The notes below the pieces were generated by a model. That model made no database searches and was not told the DNA's origin. It worked only from the letters and a program-made list of their open reading frames with translations. From NCBI GenBank assembly GCA_942492815.1, contig OW818658.1, forward strand, positions 3,100,001 to 3,164,000: a stretch of 64,000 nt of DNA, read 5' to 3'. The position numbers were made by a program, and so were the translations under genes. How positions within the stretch are numbered: position 1 is the first letter of the stretch; the number at the start of each line of letters is the position of its first letter. Below are positions 34,859-44,436 of this stretch, piece after piece. This DNA is from JAEUWI01 sp942492815 (GTDB lineage: Bacteria; Hydrogenedentota; Hydrogenedentia; Hydrogenedentales; JAEUWI01).

Positions 34859-36280
34859 GTGGATCCACTCGAAATTCAATTGCAGGCTCTGCTGGAGTCC
34901 GTCAAGGTATCACCCGAAAACGTGCCCCTGCGGCGGCTGGTCTCGGACACCTTCCTCAAACTGGGACGCCACGAGGAGGCCGAACAGCACGCGCGCATCG
35001 CGCTGCAGCATCAAGCGGATGACGTCGGATCCAAGTTTATTCTGGCGCAAATCTACCACTTTCTGGGAAAGATGAGCCTCGGCCTGGTGCTGGTGGAGGA
35101 TGTCATCGCGGCCGACAAGAACCACAGTGAAGCCTGGTTGCTCCACGCCCAGTTGCTGCAACGCACAGGAAACCCGGCGGAGGCCTGCACGTCCTACCGG
35201 GAAGCCCGACGGCTGAACCCGTCCCTCCACGACGCGACGTTGGAGGCCCTGCTGGATTCCTCACGAGACAGCACGCCGCCTGCGGGACGTGTCGGCGCTG
35301 CGACCACGGCCTCGGGACAGCAGTTGGTGGAGGAAGCATTTTCCTCTCCCTTTGATCTTTCGCCCGGCGTCCCGAGGAGCAGTTCCCCGGTGCGGGATCC
35401 CGAGCTGCCCGGCCTGGTGATTGAAAAGCCCCCCTACGGCTTTGAGGCGGTCGGTGGCATGACCCGGGTCAAAGAAGACATCCGGATGAAGATTATTCTG
35501 CCTGCGACGAATCAGGAACTCTATGCCATGTATGGCAAAAAGGCGGGCGGCGGGATTCTCATGTACGGCCCTCCGGGATGCGGCAAGACCCATCTGGCCC
35601 GGGCCACGGCGGGCGAGATCAACGCCCAGTTCATCAGCATCGGCCTTCACGATATCCTCGACATGTGGATGGGCAATAGCGAAAAACAGTTGCACAACGT
35701 CTTTCAATATGCACGGGCCAACACCCCCTGTGTGCTCTTCTTCGACGAAGTGGATGCCCTCGCCGCCAGCCGGAGTGACATGCGAAACAGCGCAGGCCGC
35801 CATACCATCAACCAGTTTCTCGCGGAATTCGACGGCATCGAGGCGTCCAACGAAGGGGTGCTCGTGCTGGCGGCCACGAACGCGCCGTGGCATCTGGACC
35901 CCGCCTTTCGCCGTCCGGGCCGCTTCGACGAGATCATCTTTGTGCCGCCGCCCGATGCGGATGCTCGGGAGAAAATACTGGAGATTTTCCTCGACAAGAA
36001 ACCCGTGGAGAAGCTGGACCTGGCCAAGCTCGCCGCGAAGACCAAGGATTTTTCGGGTGCTGATTTGCGCGGTCTCGTGGAGCGGGCCATTGAAGAAAAA
36101 CTGCGCGAAGCGATGAAGAGCGGCAAGCCGGAGCCCATCCGGACCAACGACCTGCTCGCCGCGCTCAAGCGCCAGAATCCGAGCACGCGGGAATGGCTCG
36201 CCACCGCCCGCAACTACGCCGCGTTCGCCAATGAAGGCGGGGTTTACGACGACATCAAGGCGTACCTCAACATCAAGTAA
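34859..36280 (+). CDS. TPR-AAA+ ATPase, CDC48/FtsH-like cassette
   Basis: 473 residues from a GTG preceded by AAAAGGAGG; a GTG at 34838 lies upstream of that Shine-Dalgarno sequence and is rejected. Residues 1-130 are TPR-like helices. After a linker comes one AAA+ cassette (about 195-440), with Walker A GPPGCGKTH, Walker B CVLFFDEVDAL, sensor VLAATNAPWHLDPAFRRPGRFD with Arg fingers, and a small lid domain. Single-cassette AAA+ proteins like this remodel or unfold proteins. The TPR part may select substrate. The next gene, 46 nt on, is another TPR protein with membrane helices. Confidence 0.85.
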   Translation: MDPLEIQLQALLESVKVSPENVPLRRLVSDTFLKLGRHEEAEQHARIALQHQADDVGSKFILAQIYHFLGKMSLGLVLVEDVIAADKNHSEAWLLHAQLLQRTGNPAEACTSYREARRLNPSLHDATLEALLDSSRDSTPPAGRVGAATTASGQQLVEEAFSSPFDLSPGVPRSSSPVRDPELPGLVIEKPPYGFEAVGGMTRVKEDIRMKIILPATNQELYAMYGKKAGGGILMYGPPGCGKTHLARATAGEINAQFISIGLHDILDMWMGNSEKQLHNVFQYARANTPCVLFFDEVDALAASRSDMRNSAGRHTINQFLAEFDGIEASNEGVLVLAATNAPWHLDPAFRRPGRFDEIIFVPPPDADAREKILEIFLDKKPVEKLDLAKLAAKTKDFSGADLRGLVERAIEEKLREAMKSGKPEPIRTNDLLAALKRQNPSTREWLATARNYAAFANEGGVYDDIKAYLNIK

Positions 36281-36326
36281 TCGGTATTGCGCCGCGCGCG
36301 CAATGCGCTCTGGAAAGGGCACGTGA

Positions 36327-37553
36327 ATGGAAGCAGTGATGCGGCGGGTCGAACTCCTCCTCGATCAAAGGCGCTTTGCCGAGGCGCGGGCCATGATCAT
36401 GCAGGGTCTGGCCCAGGATCCGGACCAGCCCTATTTCAACGCCTTTCTCGCCTACTGCCTGCGCATGGAAGATCGCGACCAAGAGGCACTGGATCCCGCG
36501 CGACGCGCGGCAAGCAGCGCCCCGGAATGGCCTTTCGTACACTATGTGCTGGCGCTGGTCCACGAAGGTCTCGGGCAGCCGAAGCTGGCGCTGGAATGCA
36601 TCGCCAGGGCGATCCAGCTTGACCCCATGAACCCAAGCCACCATGGCCTCCAGGCGACAATCCTCTTTCAGACCCGAAAGTGGCACGAGGCCATCGCCGC
36701 ATGTGAACTCGGCCTGGCCATCGATCCGGAACACGCCCAGTGCCGGGGCATTCTGACCGCTGCGAAAAACCAGCTCGGTCAGCACGAGGACGTGGATCAC
36801 CTCGTCAGCGAGTCCTTGCGGCTCAATCCGGAAAATGCATTCGCCTTTGCGAACAAGGGTTGGAGCTGTCTGCGCCAGGGCGATCCGAAAGAAGCGATTC
36901 GCCACTTCAAGGAGGCCCTCCGCCTGGAGCCGGAACTGGAGTGGGCGCGCCAGGGCGCGCTGGAATCCCTGAAAGCCCGCAACTTCGCCTACCGCTGGCT
37001 CCTCGCCTTCTTTTTCAAGATGGGCAGCCTCCCCCAGGCCGCGCAGACGGGCATCATCATCGGACTCTTCGTGCTGTACCGCCTGGTACGGGCCGTGGGT
37101 GAAAACAATCCGAACCTCCAGCCCTATGTGACGCCCCTGGTCATTGCCTACCTGCTTTTCTGCTACGCGACCTGGGTGGGTGCGAGTCTGGCCAATTGCT
37201 TTCTCCTGTTCCATCCCTTCGGACGCCTCGCCATGACGCGGGGAGAAAAACGAAATGCCATCGTGCTCGCCGCCGTCCTGATGGGCGGACTCGCCTGCGT
37301 CAACGTCGGCCTTTTCCAGGACAACTTTCAGTTCCTGGGGCTGGGTGGACTGCTGGTCATGATAACGTTGCCGCTGGTGGGCACGCAGAACGCCGGAACG
37401 CCCAAAGGGCGCAATATCGGCCTGATCATGACCGGCGCGATTCTCGTTTTCGGCCTGCTCGGGATCTTCGTGGCGCCGCACCTCACCGCCGTCGCCCTGA
37501 TCCTGTGGATCGCTTACATCTGGGGCATTGGCCACTACGTTACGCGAAACTGA
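36327..37553 (+). CDS. TPR protein with C-terminal membrane domain
   Basis: 408 residues. Residues 1-210 hold five or so TPR-like repeats (LLDQRRFAEARAMIMQGLAQDPDQPYFNAFLAYCL and following). From about 225 there are six or so hydrophobic helices: AAQTGIIIGLFVLYRL, VTPLVIAYLLFCY, NAIVLAAVLMGGLACV and others. It is probably an inner-membrane protein with a cytoplasmic TPR head. Likely co-transcribed with the TPR-AAA gene, and so may be its membrane partner. A long minus-strand frame over the same interval has no protein-like features. Confidence 0.75.
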   Translation: MEAVMRRVELLLDQRRFAEARAMIMQGLAQDPDQPYFNAFLAYCLRMEDRDQEALDPARRAASSAPEWPFVHYVLALVHEGLGQPKLALECIARAIQLDPMNPSHHGLQATILFQTRKWHEAIAACELGLAIDPEHAQCRGILTAAKNQLGQHEDVDHLVSESLRLNPENAFAFANKGWSCLRQGDPKEAIRHFKEALRLEPELEWARQGALESLKARNFAYRWLLAFFFKMGSLPQAAQTGIIIGLFVLYRLVRAVGENNPNLQPYVTPLVIAYLLFCYATWVGASLANCFLLFHPFGRLAMTRGEKRNAIVLAAVLMGGLACVNVGLFQDNFQFLGLGGLLVMITLPLVGTQNAGTPKGRNIGLIMTGAILVFGLLGIFVAPHLTAVALILWIAYIWGIGHYVTRN

Positions 37554-37612
37554 TCTCGCAGGAAATCGACTTGGCACTTTTCAGCATTACGGCAACACGA
37601 AGACGATACAAT

Positions 37613-37815
37613 CGTGCCACACGATCTCGCCGAAAGGCGTTTCGAGTGCGCTGAAGGAAAGCGTCTGGAGTCATGAGCGCAGTTTGGAACGGTCCTTTTG
37701 CGCCCGAACACCGTTGTTCGGGTTTCAAAAGGGCAGGGCAGGTTCCCATTCCATGGATTGCCGTGTGCGAAGATCAGGGCACTCGAAACGCCTTTCGGCG
37801 AGTTCGTGTGGCACG
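37613..37815. repeat. Inverted-repeat element A (family A/B), 37-bp arms
   Basis: Arms 37613-37649 and 37779-37815 match at 36 of 37 positions in inverted orientation. Each arm contains its own palindrome, CGCC-GAAA-GGCG. The 129-bp interior holds a second interrupted inverted repeat (37687-37745, GGAAC...CCTTTTG...CCGAAC with its complement). The rest of the 385-bp gap between the TPR gene and prfC shows no gene. Confidence 0.9.
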
Positions 37816-37938
37816 AGTCCCCGCCAACGTGTCGCCTCGTGAATATGCTAGAGTGCGAAATCCATTGCCTATAAACTCTCCCAAAAGCCCGCCGAGATCA
37901 GGATGTCTGACGTTACGCGAAACCGATCGCCGGCGTGA

Positions 37939-39546
37939 TCAGGACCCGAAAGGCAACGAGTCCACTTCGATATCGGGGTTCTTCTCTGTGAAGTAGCGTA
38001 AACCCCAGGCGTTTTCAAACAACAGCACCGCCCGATCATGCCCATCCAGGGCGCGTTTCACGCCCGGCGGTATCGCGACCTTGTCCAGATCGATGCCCGG
38101 CTTAACCCAGCGGGTCTGGGTCCAGGGCGCGGTCTGAAGGCGCGTCTCCGCGCCATACTCGCCCTGCAACCGGTACTGCACGATTTCGAACTGCAGCGGA
38201 CCGGCCGCCGCAAGCAGCGGCGCCATCCGCAAGGAGTCATGGATGCGGTATTCCTGCATCACGCCTTCGAGGAGAAGCTGGCTGAGGCCGGTGCGGAAGC
38301 GCTTGGCCTGGGCCGGCTGGGTGTTCTCGATGTAGGCGAAGCACTCGGGCGCAAAATAGGGGATCTCGTCGTAGACCAGGGCGTTTTCTTCGGTCAGCGT
38401 GTCGCCTATCGCGAATAGGTCATTGCCCACGATGCCCACCACGTCGCCCGCGTAGGCTTCGTCCACCGTCTCGCGTTCTGCGCCGAAGATCTTGCTCGCG
38501 TTGCCCAGGCGCACTTTGCGTCCGGTACGCGCGTGGGTCACGGTCATGTTGCGCTCGAACTTGCCGGAAACAATGCGGATGAAGGCGATACGGTCCCGAT
38601 GGTTCGGGTCCATGTTGGCCTGAATCTTGAACACGAAGCCCGAGAAAGCCGGGTGGCTCGGCGGCACAACGCGACCGGATACCGTCATCCGCGGCGCGGG
38701 CGGCGAGGAGTGCTTCAAGAAGCCGTCGAGGAGCAGTTGCACGCCGAAGTTATTCAGCGCGCTGCCGAAGTAGACCGGCGTGGTCCGGCCGGCCAGTACG
38801 TCCTCTTCGTTAAACTCCGTACCCGCCAGCTCCAGCGTCTCGACTTCTTCGCAAACGGTGGCGTAGGTGTGGTCATCGAGCTGCTCGCGGATGAAGGGAT
38901 CGTTCAGACCCATGGTGCGCACGGGGGCGCGGTGGGCGTTGCCCGTGGTCCGCTCAAAGAGATGGGCCGTCTGGGTCTGTCGGTCCCACACGCCGCGAAA
39001 CACAGGCCCGGTGCCCAGGGGCCAGTTCACCGGATAGGTCGCGATGCCGAGGGTCTTCTCAATCTGATCGAGGAGATCGAAGGGTTCGCGGGTCGGGCGG
39101 TCGAGCTTGTTGATGAAGGTGAAGATGGGCACGCCGCGATGCTTGCACACCTCGAAGAGCTTAAGCGTCTGTGCTTCAATACCTTTACCGGCGTCGATCA
39201 CCATGATGGCCGCGTCCACGGCCGTAAGCACGCGGTAGGTGTCTTCCGAGAAGTCCTGGTGGCCTGGTGTATCGAGGAGGTTAATCTTGTAACCTTCGTA
39301 GTCGAACTGGAGCACGGTGGAGCTGATGGAGATGCCGCGCTTGCGCTCCAGTTCCAGCCAGTCGGAGGTGGAGGCCCGCTGGTTCTTGCGCGCCGTCACG
39401 GAGCCGGCCAGATGCACGGCGCCGCCGTAGAGCAGGAATTTTTCCGTGATGGTCGTCTTACCCGCGTCGGGGTGAGATACGATCGCAAAGGTGCGGCGCC
39501 GCTCGATCTCTTGAGACAGGGGGCTGAGGACTATTGCGGTTTCCAT
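37939..39546 (-). CDS. prfC: Peptide chain release factor 3
   Basis: 535 residues of translational GTPase, RF3 type. G1 is SHPDAGKTT, switch I RGISISSTVLQF, G3 DTPGHQDFSEDTYR, G4 NKLDRPTREPFDLLD, and the C-terminal PGIDLDKVA and DRAVLLFENAWGLRYF are RF3-specific. It recycles RF1/RF2 from the ribosome after termination. Length is normal. It follows the radical SAM gene on the same strand by 71 nt. Confidence 0.96.
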   Translation of the reverse strand: METAIVLSPLSQEIERRRTFAIVSHPDAGKTTITEKFLLYGGAVHLAGSVTARKNQRASTSDWLELERKRGISISSTVLQFDYEGYKINLLDTPGHQDFSEDTYRVLTAVDAAIMVIDAGKGIEAQTLKLFEVCKHRGVPIFTFINKLDRPTREPFDLLDQIEKTLGIATYPVNWPLGTGPVFRGVWDRQTQTAHLFERTTGNAHRAPVRTMGLNDPFIREQLDDHTYATVCEEVETLELAGTEFNEEDVLAGRTTPVYFGSALNNFGVQLLLDGFLKHSSPPAPRMTVSGRVVPPSHPAFSGFVFKIQANMDPNHRDRIAFIRIVSGKFERNMTVTHARTGRKVRLGNASKIFGAERETVDEAYAGDVVGIVGNDLFAIGDTLTEENALVYDEIPYFAPECFAYIENTQPAQAKRFRTGLSQLLLEGVMQEYRIHDSLRMAPLLAAAGPLQFEIVQYRLQGEYGAETRLQTAPWTQTRWVKPGIDLDKVAIPPGVKRALDGHDRAVLLFENAWGLRYFTEKNPDIEVDSLPFGS

Positions 39547-39617
39547 GGGGGTTCTCCGGGGCGCGGGGCGCTCAGGTAGTGGGTGTGTTGGGAGTCAGTT
39601 CACGGTGCTTTGACGCA

Positions 39618-42218
39618 TCACGCCAGGACGCGCACGCGCTCTTCCTTGAGCAGCGTGGCCTCTTTGACGGCCTGGGTCATTTCGGGCGGCAGGCCGAGGA
39701 GGGCTAGGATTTCCTTGGGCTTGGCGAGGCGACCGGCAGCGTCTCGCGTGGTGAAAACCAAGGTGGCATTTGCCCCATCCTGTCGCTTCACCTCGATGGA
39801 ATCGATCAGGGGACGCAGATTCATTTCCGCCGTGGTCTTGCCGCGCGGCTTCCAACCCCGGCCCTTCTTGGGCTTCTTCTGCTTCACTTTGCGCTCCACG
39901 AGGATCTCGTCGCGCGCCATCAATTCGGCGACGCGCTCCGCGAGATCTTCGGGAGCACCGGTGGTGCTGAGGCTGTAAGAGAATCCTTCAACAAGGCTCA
40001 TGAGCGATTCGCCACGCAGGGGCATTTCTTCCACGTCAAAGACATGCAGGCCCGGCGGCACGCGCTCCTGCAGTCGAGCGAACAAGCCATCCGTCTCGGT
40101 GGCGTCCTTGAGCATGACATCCATATAGTCGCCACGGCTCGCCTCGCCCACGGGACAGGCCGTGGAAAAGGTCACCTTGGGCTGGGCGTGGAATCCCTGG
40201 CTATAGGCGATGGGGGCCTTGGCCCGGCGCAACGCGCGGAACCAGGCGTCTTTCAATTCCAGGTGAGACAGGAAACGCGCCTCGCCGCTGCGGCCAATCT
40301 TGAAGCGCACGCGCTGCACGGGATCGGGCTGCTCGGGCATGGTCGGCGTGTAGCCCTCCCACGTCTCCTCTTCCTTCTTGTGGCCGGCCTTCTGCTTCTT
40401 CAGCATGGTCTGGCAGAGCTCGCGTTCGCGATAGATGACGCCGCATAGGTGGCACTTGCCCGCGCGGCAGTCCTGGGCGTATTTCAGATCCAGTGCCTGC
40501 TGCCAGTCCTTCTGGAACCACTCCTTGGGAATCAGAATGTCGATGTGATCCCAGGGCAGACGCTCGTTGATGTCGCGCTCGCGGAACTGGCCCGCCACGT
40601 CGAAGTTTACGTCCTCAATCGCCTTCTGCCACGCACCGAAGTTAACGTGCTCTTCCCACGTCTCCAGGCGTGCGCCGTTCTTCCACGCCGCCTCGATGAG
40701 ATCCGCGCCCCGTCGATCCGCGCGGGTCAACAGCCCTTCGATGAAGGAGGTGGTGGCTTCATGACGACCAAACTTGATGTCGTTCTGGCCGCGAAATTTC
40801 TGGAACAGGATACCCTGGCGGCGATAGGTCTCTTCGATGCCGATCTGCTCGGCCCACTGGAAGGGCGTGAAGGGCTTGGGCACAAACGTGGACACGCCCG
40901 TGCGCACCGCAGCGCGCTGGTTGACCTTCTTGCCTTCTTTCACCGTGCGGATGGCGAGATCGGCAATCGCCGCCACGTCCTCGTCCCGTTCGGTGGGCAG
41001 CCCGATCATGAAGTAGGTCTTCACATGGTCCCAGCCCCGACTGTAGGCCTCGCGGGACATGTTGAGCAATTCTTCGTCGGGGATAAACTTGTTGATCACC
41101 GCGCGCATGCGGGGCGTGGCCGCCTCGGGCGCGAAGGTCAGCCCACTTCGCCGCACGCCCGCCACCATGTCGGAAAGCTCCACCGCGTAGGAGTCCAGTC
41201 GCAGCGAGGGCAGTGAAATGGACACGTTGTCCTTGTGCCCTTTGTCCGCCGCCATCTTCACGAGGGTACGGGGCATGGAAAAGTCGCAGGTGGACAGCGA
41301 AATAAGCGACACGGCGTCGAAACCCGTGTTGTCCAGCGTGCGCTCCATGAGCTGATCGATATTTTCGATGGAGCGTTCGCGCACCGGGCGCGTCACCATG
41401 CCCGCCTGGCAGAAGCGGCAGCCCTGGGTACAGCCGCGGAGCACTTCGAGGCCCGCGCCGTCGTGGACCAGCGCCGCGTTGGGCACGATGTAGTTCGTGG
41501 GGTAGCTCGCGCCGTCCAGGTCGCGCACGAGGCGCTTCACGATCTTCGGCGCGTCTTCCTTCGGCAGGATCTGTCCGTCGGGCATGACCTCAAATGGATA
41601 GAGCTCGGGGACATAGACGCCCTCCAGCTTCGCCATCGCCGCGAGCTTCTCCGCGCGCGTGGCGTGCTTCAGCGGCCGCATCGTCTCGGCGATCTCCATC
41701 ATCACGTCCTCGCCATCGCCGATGACAAAGAAATCGATGAAGGGCGCGATAGGCTCGGGATTGAAGACGGCCGGGCCGCCCGCGAAAATGAGGGGCATGG
41801 AATCGTCGCGGTTTTCGCTGCGGATCGGCAGCCCCGCGAGGTCGATGGCGTTCACAATGTTCGTGAAGGTCAGTTCGGACTGGAGCGTGAAGCCGATCAT
41901 GTCGGCCGCCGTCATGGGCTCCTTGGATTCCAACATGAAGAGCGGAATCTCGCGCTCGCGGAGGATTGCCTCCATGTCGATGCCCGGCGTGTAGCCGCGC
42001 TCCGCCCAGACCCAATCCAGATTGTTCATCTGGGCATAGAGGATGTGCAGACCGAGATTGCCAAGGCCCAATTCGTAGAGATCGGGGAAAAAGAAGCAAA
42101 TCCGCAGTTCAACCGTCGACGGATCCTTGTGGGTGCTGTTCAGCTCATTACCCAGATACCGGGAAGGCTTTTCCACCCGGGAGAGGATTTCGTTGTTAAG
42201 CACATCGCGGAAATTCAT
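39618..42218 (-). CDS. TIGR03960-type B12-binding-like radical SAM protein fused to DUF2344
   Basis: 866 residues from the ATG at 42216-42218; the open frame upstream to 42278 lacks homology. The N-terminal region (about 1-250) is the Rossmann-like domain of this family, with FFPDLYELGLGNLGLHILY. The cluster motif is C263-x3-C267-x2-C270 in RGCTQGCRFCQAG. The radical SAM barrel ends near 560, and a Cys-rich CRAGKCHLCGVIYRERELC knuckle follows near 630. The last 220 residues are the DUF2344 domain (RVRFKIGRSGEARFLSHLEL). Many bacteria carry these as one or two genes, often near rng or ribosomal genes. The reaction is unknown. Confidence 0.9.
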   Translation of the reverse strand: MNFRDVLNNEILSRVEKPSRYLGNELNSTHKDPSTVELRICFFFPDLYELGLGNLGLHILYAQMNNLDWVWAERGYTPGIDMEAILREREIPLFMLESKEPMTAADMIGFTLQSELTFTNIVNAIDLAGLPIRSENRDDSMPLIFAGGPAVFNPEPIAPFIDFFVIGDGEDVMMEIAETMRPLKHATRAEKLAAMAKLEGVYVPELYPFEVMPDGQILPKEDAPKIVKRLVRDLDGASYPTNYIVPNAALVHDGAGLEVLRGCTQGCRFCQAGMVTRPVRERSIENIDQLMERTLDNTGFDAVSLISLSTCDFSMPRTLVKMAADKGHKDNVSISLPSLRLDSYAVELSDMVAGVRRSGLTFAPEAATPRMRAVINKFIPDEELLNMSREAYSRGWDHVKTYFMIGLPTERDEDVAAIADLAIRTVKEGKKVNQRAAVRTGVSTFVPKPFTPFQWAEQIGIEETYRRQGILFQKFRGQNDIKFGRHEATTSFIEGLLTRADRRGADLIEAAWKNGARLETWEEHVNFGAWQKAIEDVNFDVAGQFRERDINERLPWDHIDILIPKEWFQKDWQQALDLKYAQDCRAGKCHLCGVIYRERELCQTMLKKQKAGHKKEEETWEGYTPTMPEQPDPVQRVRFKIGRSGEARFLSHLELKDAWFRALRRAKAPIAYSQGFHAQPKVTFSTACPVGEASRGDYMDVMLKDATETDGLFARLQERVPPGLHVFDVEEMPLRGESLMSLVEGFSYSLSTTGAPEDLAERVAELMARDEILVERKVKQKKPKKGRGWKPRGKTTAEMNLRPLIDSIEVKRQDGANATLVFTTRDAAGRLAKPKEILALLGLPPEMTQAVKEATLLKEERVRVLA

Positions 42219-42386
42219 GGAACAGGAACCAATCTGATTGGGAAGTAAGCACGGAATGTGCTCCAGAAGCGGAAACAACGGGGTATGGACACACTATTCC
42301 GTTGGAATCCTCAATTATACCGCCCGCGCCCCGGAATTGCCAGTTTCCGCTCTGAATGATCCCACAAGCCACTGCCGCCCATGCGT

Positions 42387-42599
42387 TTAGAAGCTTGAAC
42401 CCTCGCTCTGCCAGAGCAGTGTTTCCTGAGCGTCATAGAGCAACGCGCGACGGCACCCAGCCTCTTCCGCCGCTTCCTGCACCTGAATGATCAATTCTTC
42501 CTGGTACCATTCGCGCAGCGGCTTCATGGGCTGGTGCCACATCTGGCTCTGATTTTCATCCATGACATGGATATGGAGGGAAAAGCGTTGAGAACTCAT
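42387..42599 (-). CDS. Small protein of unknown function
   Basis: About 70 residues from the ATG at 42597-42599 with AAGGGG upstream. Sequence begins MSSQRFSLHIHVMDENQSQMWHQPM and ends LLYDAQETLLWQSEGSSF. It looks like a small soluble alpha/beta protein, with no recognised family. Isolated between the radical SAM gene and adk. The 292-bp gap upstream (42600-42891) contains no gene or structured RNA that I can see. Confidence 0.45.
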   Translation of the reverse strand: MSSQRFSLHIHVMDENQSQMWHQPMKPLREWYQEELIIQVQEAAEEAGCRRALLYDAQETLLWQSEGSSF

Positions 42600-42891
42600 T
42601 AAATCAGACCCCTTGTCCTGCGGATAACTTTCGCCGCAACAGGACCAGCATGGGTGCTCCAACCCGGTTTGCATCGTCCTTCGGCATTGGTTAACTCTCT
42701 CGCGCCGCACGGATCCGTAGCATGCCGAATCCAGGAAATCACAGACGCCTCACTGCTTGCATCATAGCAGGACTAGCCCGGTATTTCGAGAATTTTCTTT
42801 AAAAAACCCAAGTAAAGCCCCCATTACGTGACAGAAATCTGCCACCTGTGCAATGTGCGAAGTACTCGGGCCACAGGGGAACTGGGCACCG

Positions 42892-43551
42892 CTAGTCGAC
42901 GGGCTGTGAGATTGCCTTTCGCAGGCTGAGCTGCTTGCGTATGTCCGTCTGAATCTCTTCGGGGGTCAGGCTGCCATCCGTCTTGATGACCAGCTCCTTG
43001 CGCCGGAAGAGGTCGAGGAGCGGTGCCGTCTTCTCATGATAGTCGGCTATACGCTTGCGGACCGCCGCCTCGTTATCGTCTTCTCGGGTGAGGAGCTTGC
43101 CCTTGCAGACGTCGCACTGGTCGGCGACGCGCGGACGGTGCTGGATAAGATTGTAGTCGAGGCCGCATTCGCTGCACAGGCGACGCGACAGCACGCGTTC
43201 CATGACGATATCGTCGGAGACATCGATGTGAATCACCGCATCGATATCGTAGCTCTCCAGGAAAAACTCGGCCTGCTTGCGGCTTCGCGGAAAGCCGTCG
43301 AGGATGAAGCCGTAGTTCCAGTCGTGCTCCTGCAACCGCTGGCGGACCACGTCTTCCACGACATCGTCGGGGACGAGGTTGCCCTCATTTATCAGCCGGC
43401 GCACCTTGGCGGCGAGCTTGGTGTGGTTCTGGATGTTCCAGCGGAAGATGTCCCCCACGCTGATGTGCACGAGATCGTAGTCCCGCGCCAGCATGATCGC
43501 CTGGGTGCCTTTGCCGCACCCCTGTACCCCCATGATGACATACTTGTGCAT
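42892..43551 (-). CDS. adk: Adenylate kinase (zinc-lid type)
   Basis: 219 residues. It interconverts AMP, ADP and ATP. P-loop GVQGCGKGT (8-16), in place of the more common GPPGAGKGT. DGFPRSRKQAE is the NMP-site motif and RKRIADYHEKTAPL the helix after the lid. The lid has four cysteines, CSECGLDYN..CDVCKGKL, which bind structural zinc. An upstream in-frame ATG at 43629 adds 26 non-homologous residues and is rejected. Confidence 0.93.
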   Translation of the reverse strand: MHKYVIMGVQGCGKGTQAIMLARDYDLVHISVGDIFRWNIQNHTKLAAKVRRLINEGNLVPDDVVEDVVRQRLQEHDWNYGFILDGFPRSRKQAEFFLESYDIDAVIHIDVSDDIVMERVLSRRLCSECGLDYNLIQHRPRVADQCDVCKGKLLTREDDNEAAVRKRIADYHEKTAPLLDLFRRKELVIKTDGSLTPEEIQTDIRKQLSLRKAISQPVD

Positions 43552-43836
43552 GATGAAATCTTCTATTGTTTCGCCGCACGGAATGCAGCCGTTCCAATTA
43601 GCGGAAAGCGCCCGAGCCGGATTGCCCAAGAACTAGCTATCGATGGCGAAACTCCGCGATACCGAAGGCCAAACTATGCAATGCGGACCCTGCCCGATTC
43701 AAGTTTTTTGAAGAAATGGGCCCTGTGGTGCCTCCACGACCCATAAGACTCATCACCCCAAGCTGCAACTCGATCTCGGGCTCAGGGGACACTACAATGA
43801 CAACCGACACGTAGCCGCAACCCGGAATGACCGCCC

Positions 43837-44436
43837 ATGACCGCCGACACGCTTCGTTCCTTCGCGGCCAACCGGCGCGCCCTGCTGCGGGTGACCGTGC
43901 TGGTGGAAGGGGGAATGCTGGCCGTTGCGCTGCTGTTGAGCCTCGTGCTGGCGGTCCCCTTCTGGGCATCTGCCCGCTTGGACTTCGTCAGCATCGCCAT
44001 GGGCATCGTCGCCGGGCTGGTTATGCTGGCGGGTGCCAGCGCTATCACGGAGAGTTCCTATGCCTTCGCCGTCCAGATGCGCAGCGACATGGACCGCCTC
44101 CTCGGGCTCTTTCGGGGCGCAACCCTGCCGGATTTCCTCTTTATTTCGGTGCTCGCGGGTCTGGGCGAAGAAGCCCTGTTTCGCGGGCTGATCCAGGGGG
44201 GCTTGGCGGAATACTTCGGTCTGCCCATGGCCATTGCGGTCGCTTCCGTACTTTTTGGTCTGGCCCACTACATTTCCAGAACCTATGTAGTCTTCGCGGC
44301 GGTACTAGGCGCGCTGTTCGGCGTGCTCTATGCCTGGTCGGGCAACATCGCCGTGCCCATGATCGCCCACGCGGCTTACGACTTCGTCGCACTCTGGTAT
44401 ATTTACCGGAAGCCCGGAAGGATGGCACAGCCATGA
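43837..44436 (+). CDS. CPBP family intramembrane metalloprotease
   Basis: 199 residues with about six membrane helices. Motif 1 is GLGEEALFRGLIQ (about 108-120), motif 2 is VLFGLAHY, and the last helix has NIAVPMIAHAAYD, supplying the metal-binding Glu and His residues of the CAAX-protease/bacteriocin-processing family. Substrate unknown; relatives act in immunity to bacteriocins or membrane protein processing. Overlaps the next gene by ATGA. Confidence 0.88.
   Translation: MTADTLRSFAANRRALLRVTVLVEGGMLAVALLLSLVLAVPFWASARLDFVSIAMGIVAGLVMLAGASAITESSYAFAVQMRSDMDRLLGLFRGATLPDFLFISVLAGLGEEALFRGLIQGGLAEYFGLPMAIAVASVLFGLAHYISRTYVVFAAVLGALFGVLYAWSGNIAVPMIAHAAYDFVALWYIYRKPGRMAQP

Noticed and set aside
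36273..37577. 434-residue minus-strand frame over the TPR-membrane gene
   Set aside because: The plus strand shows TPRs and membrane helices; the minus frame shows neither.
37613..37815. Insertion sequence or prophage attachment site
   Set aside because: No transposase or integrase frame in or near the element; too short for an autonomous IS.
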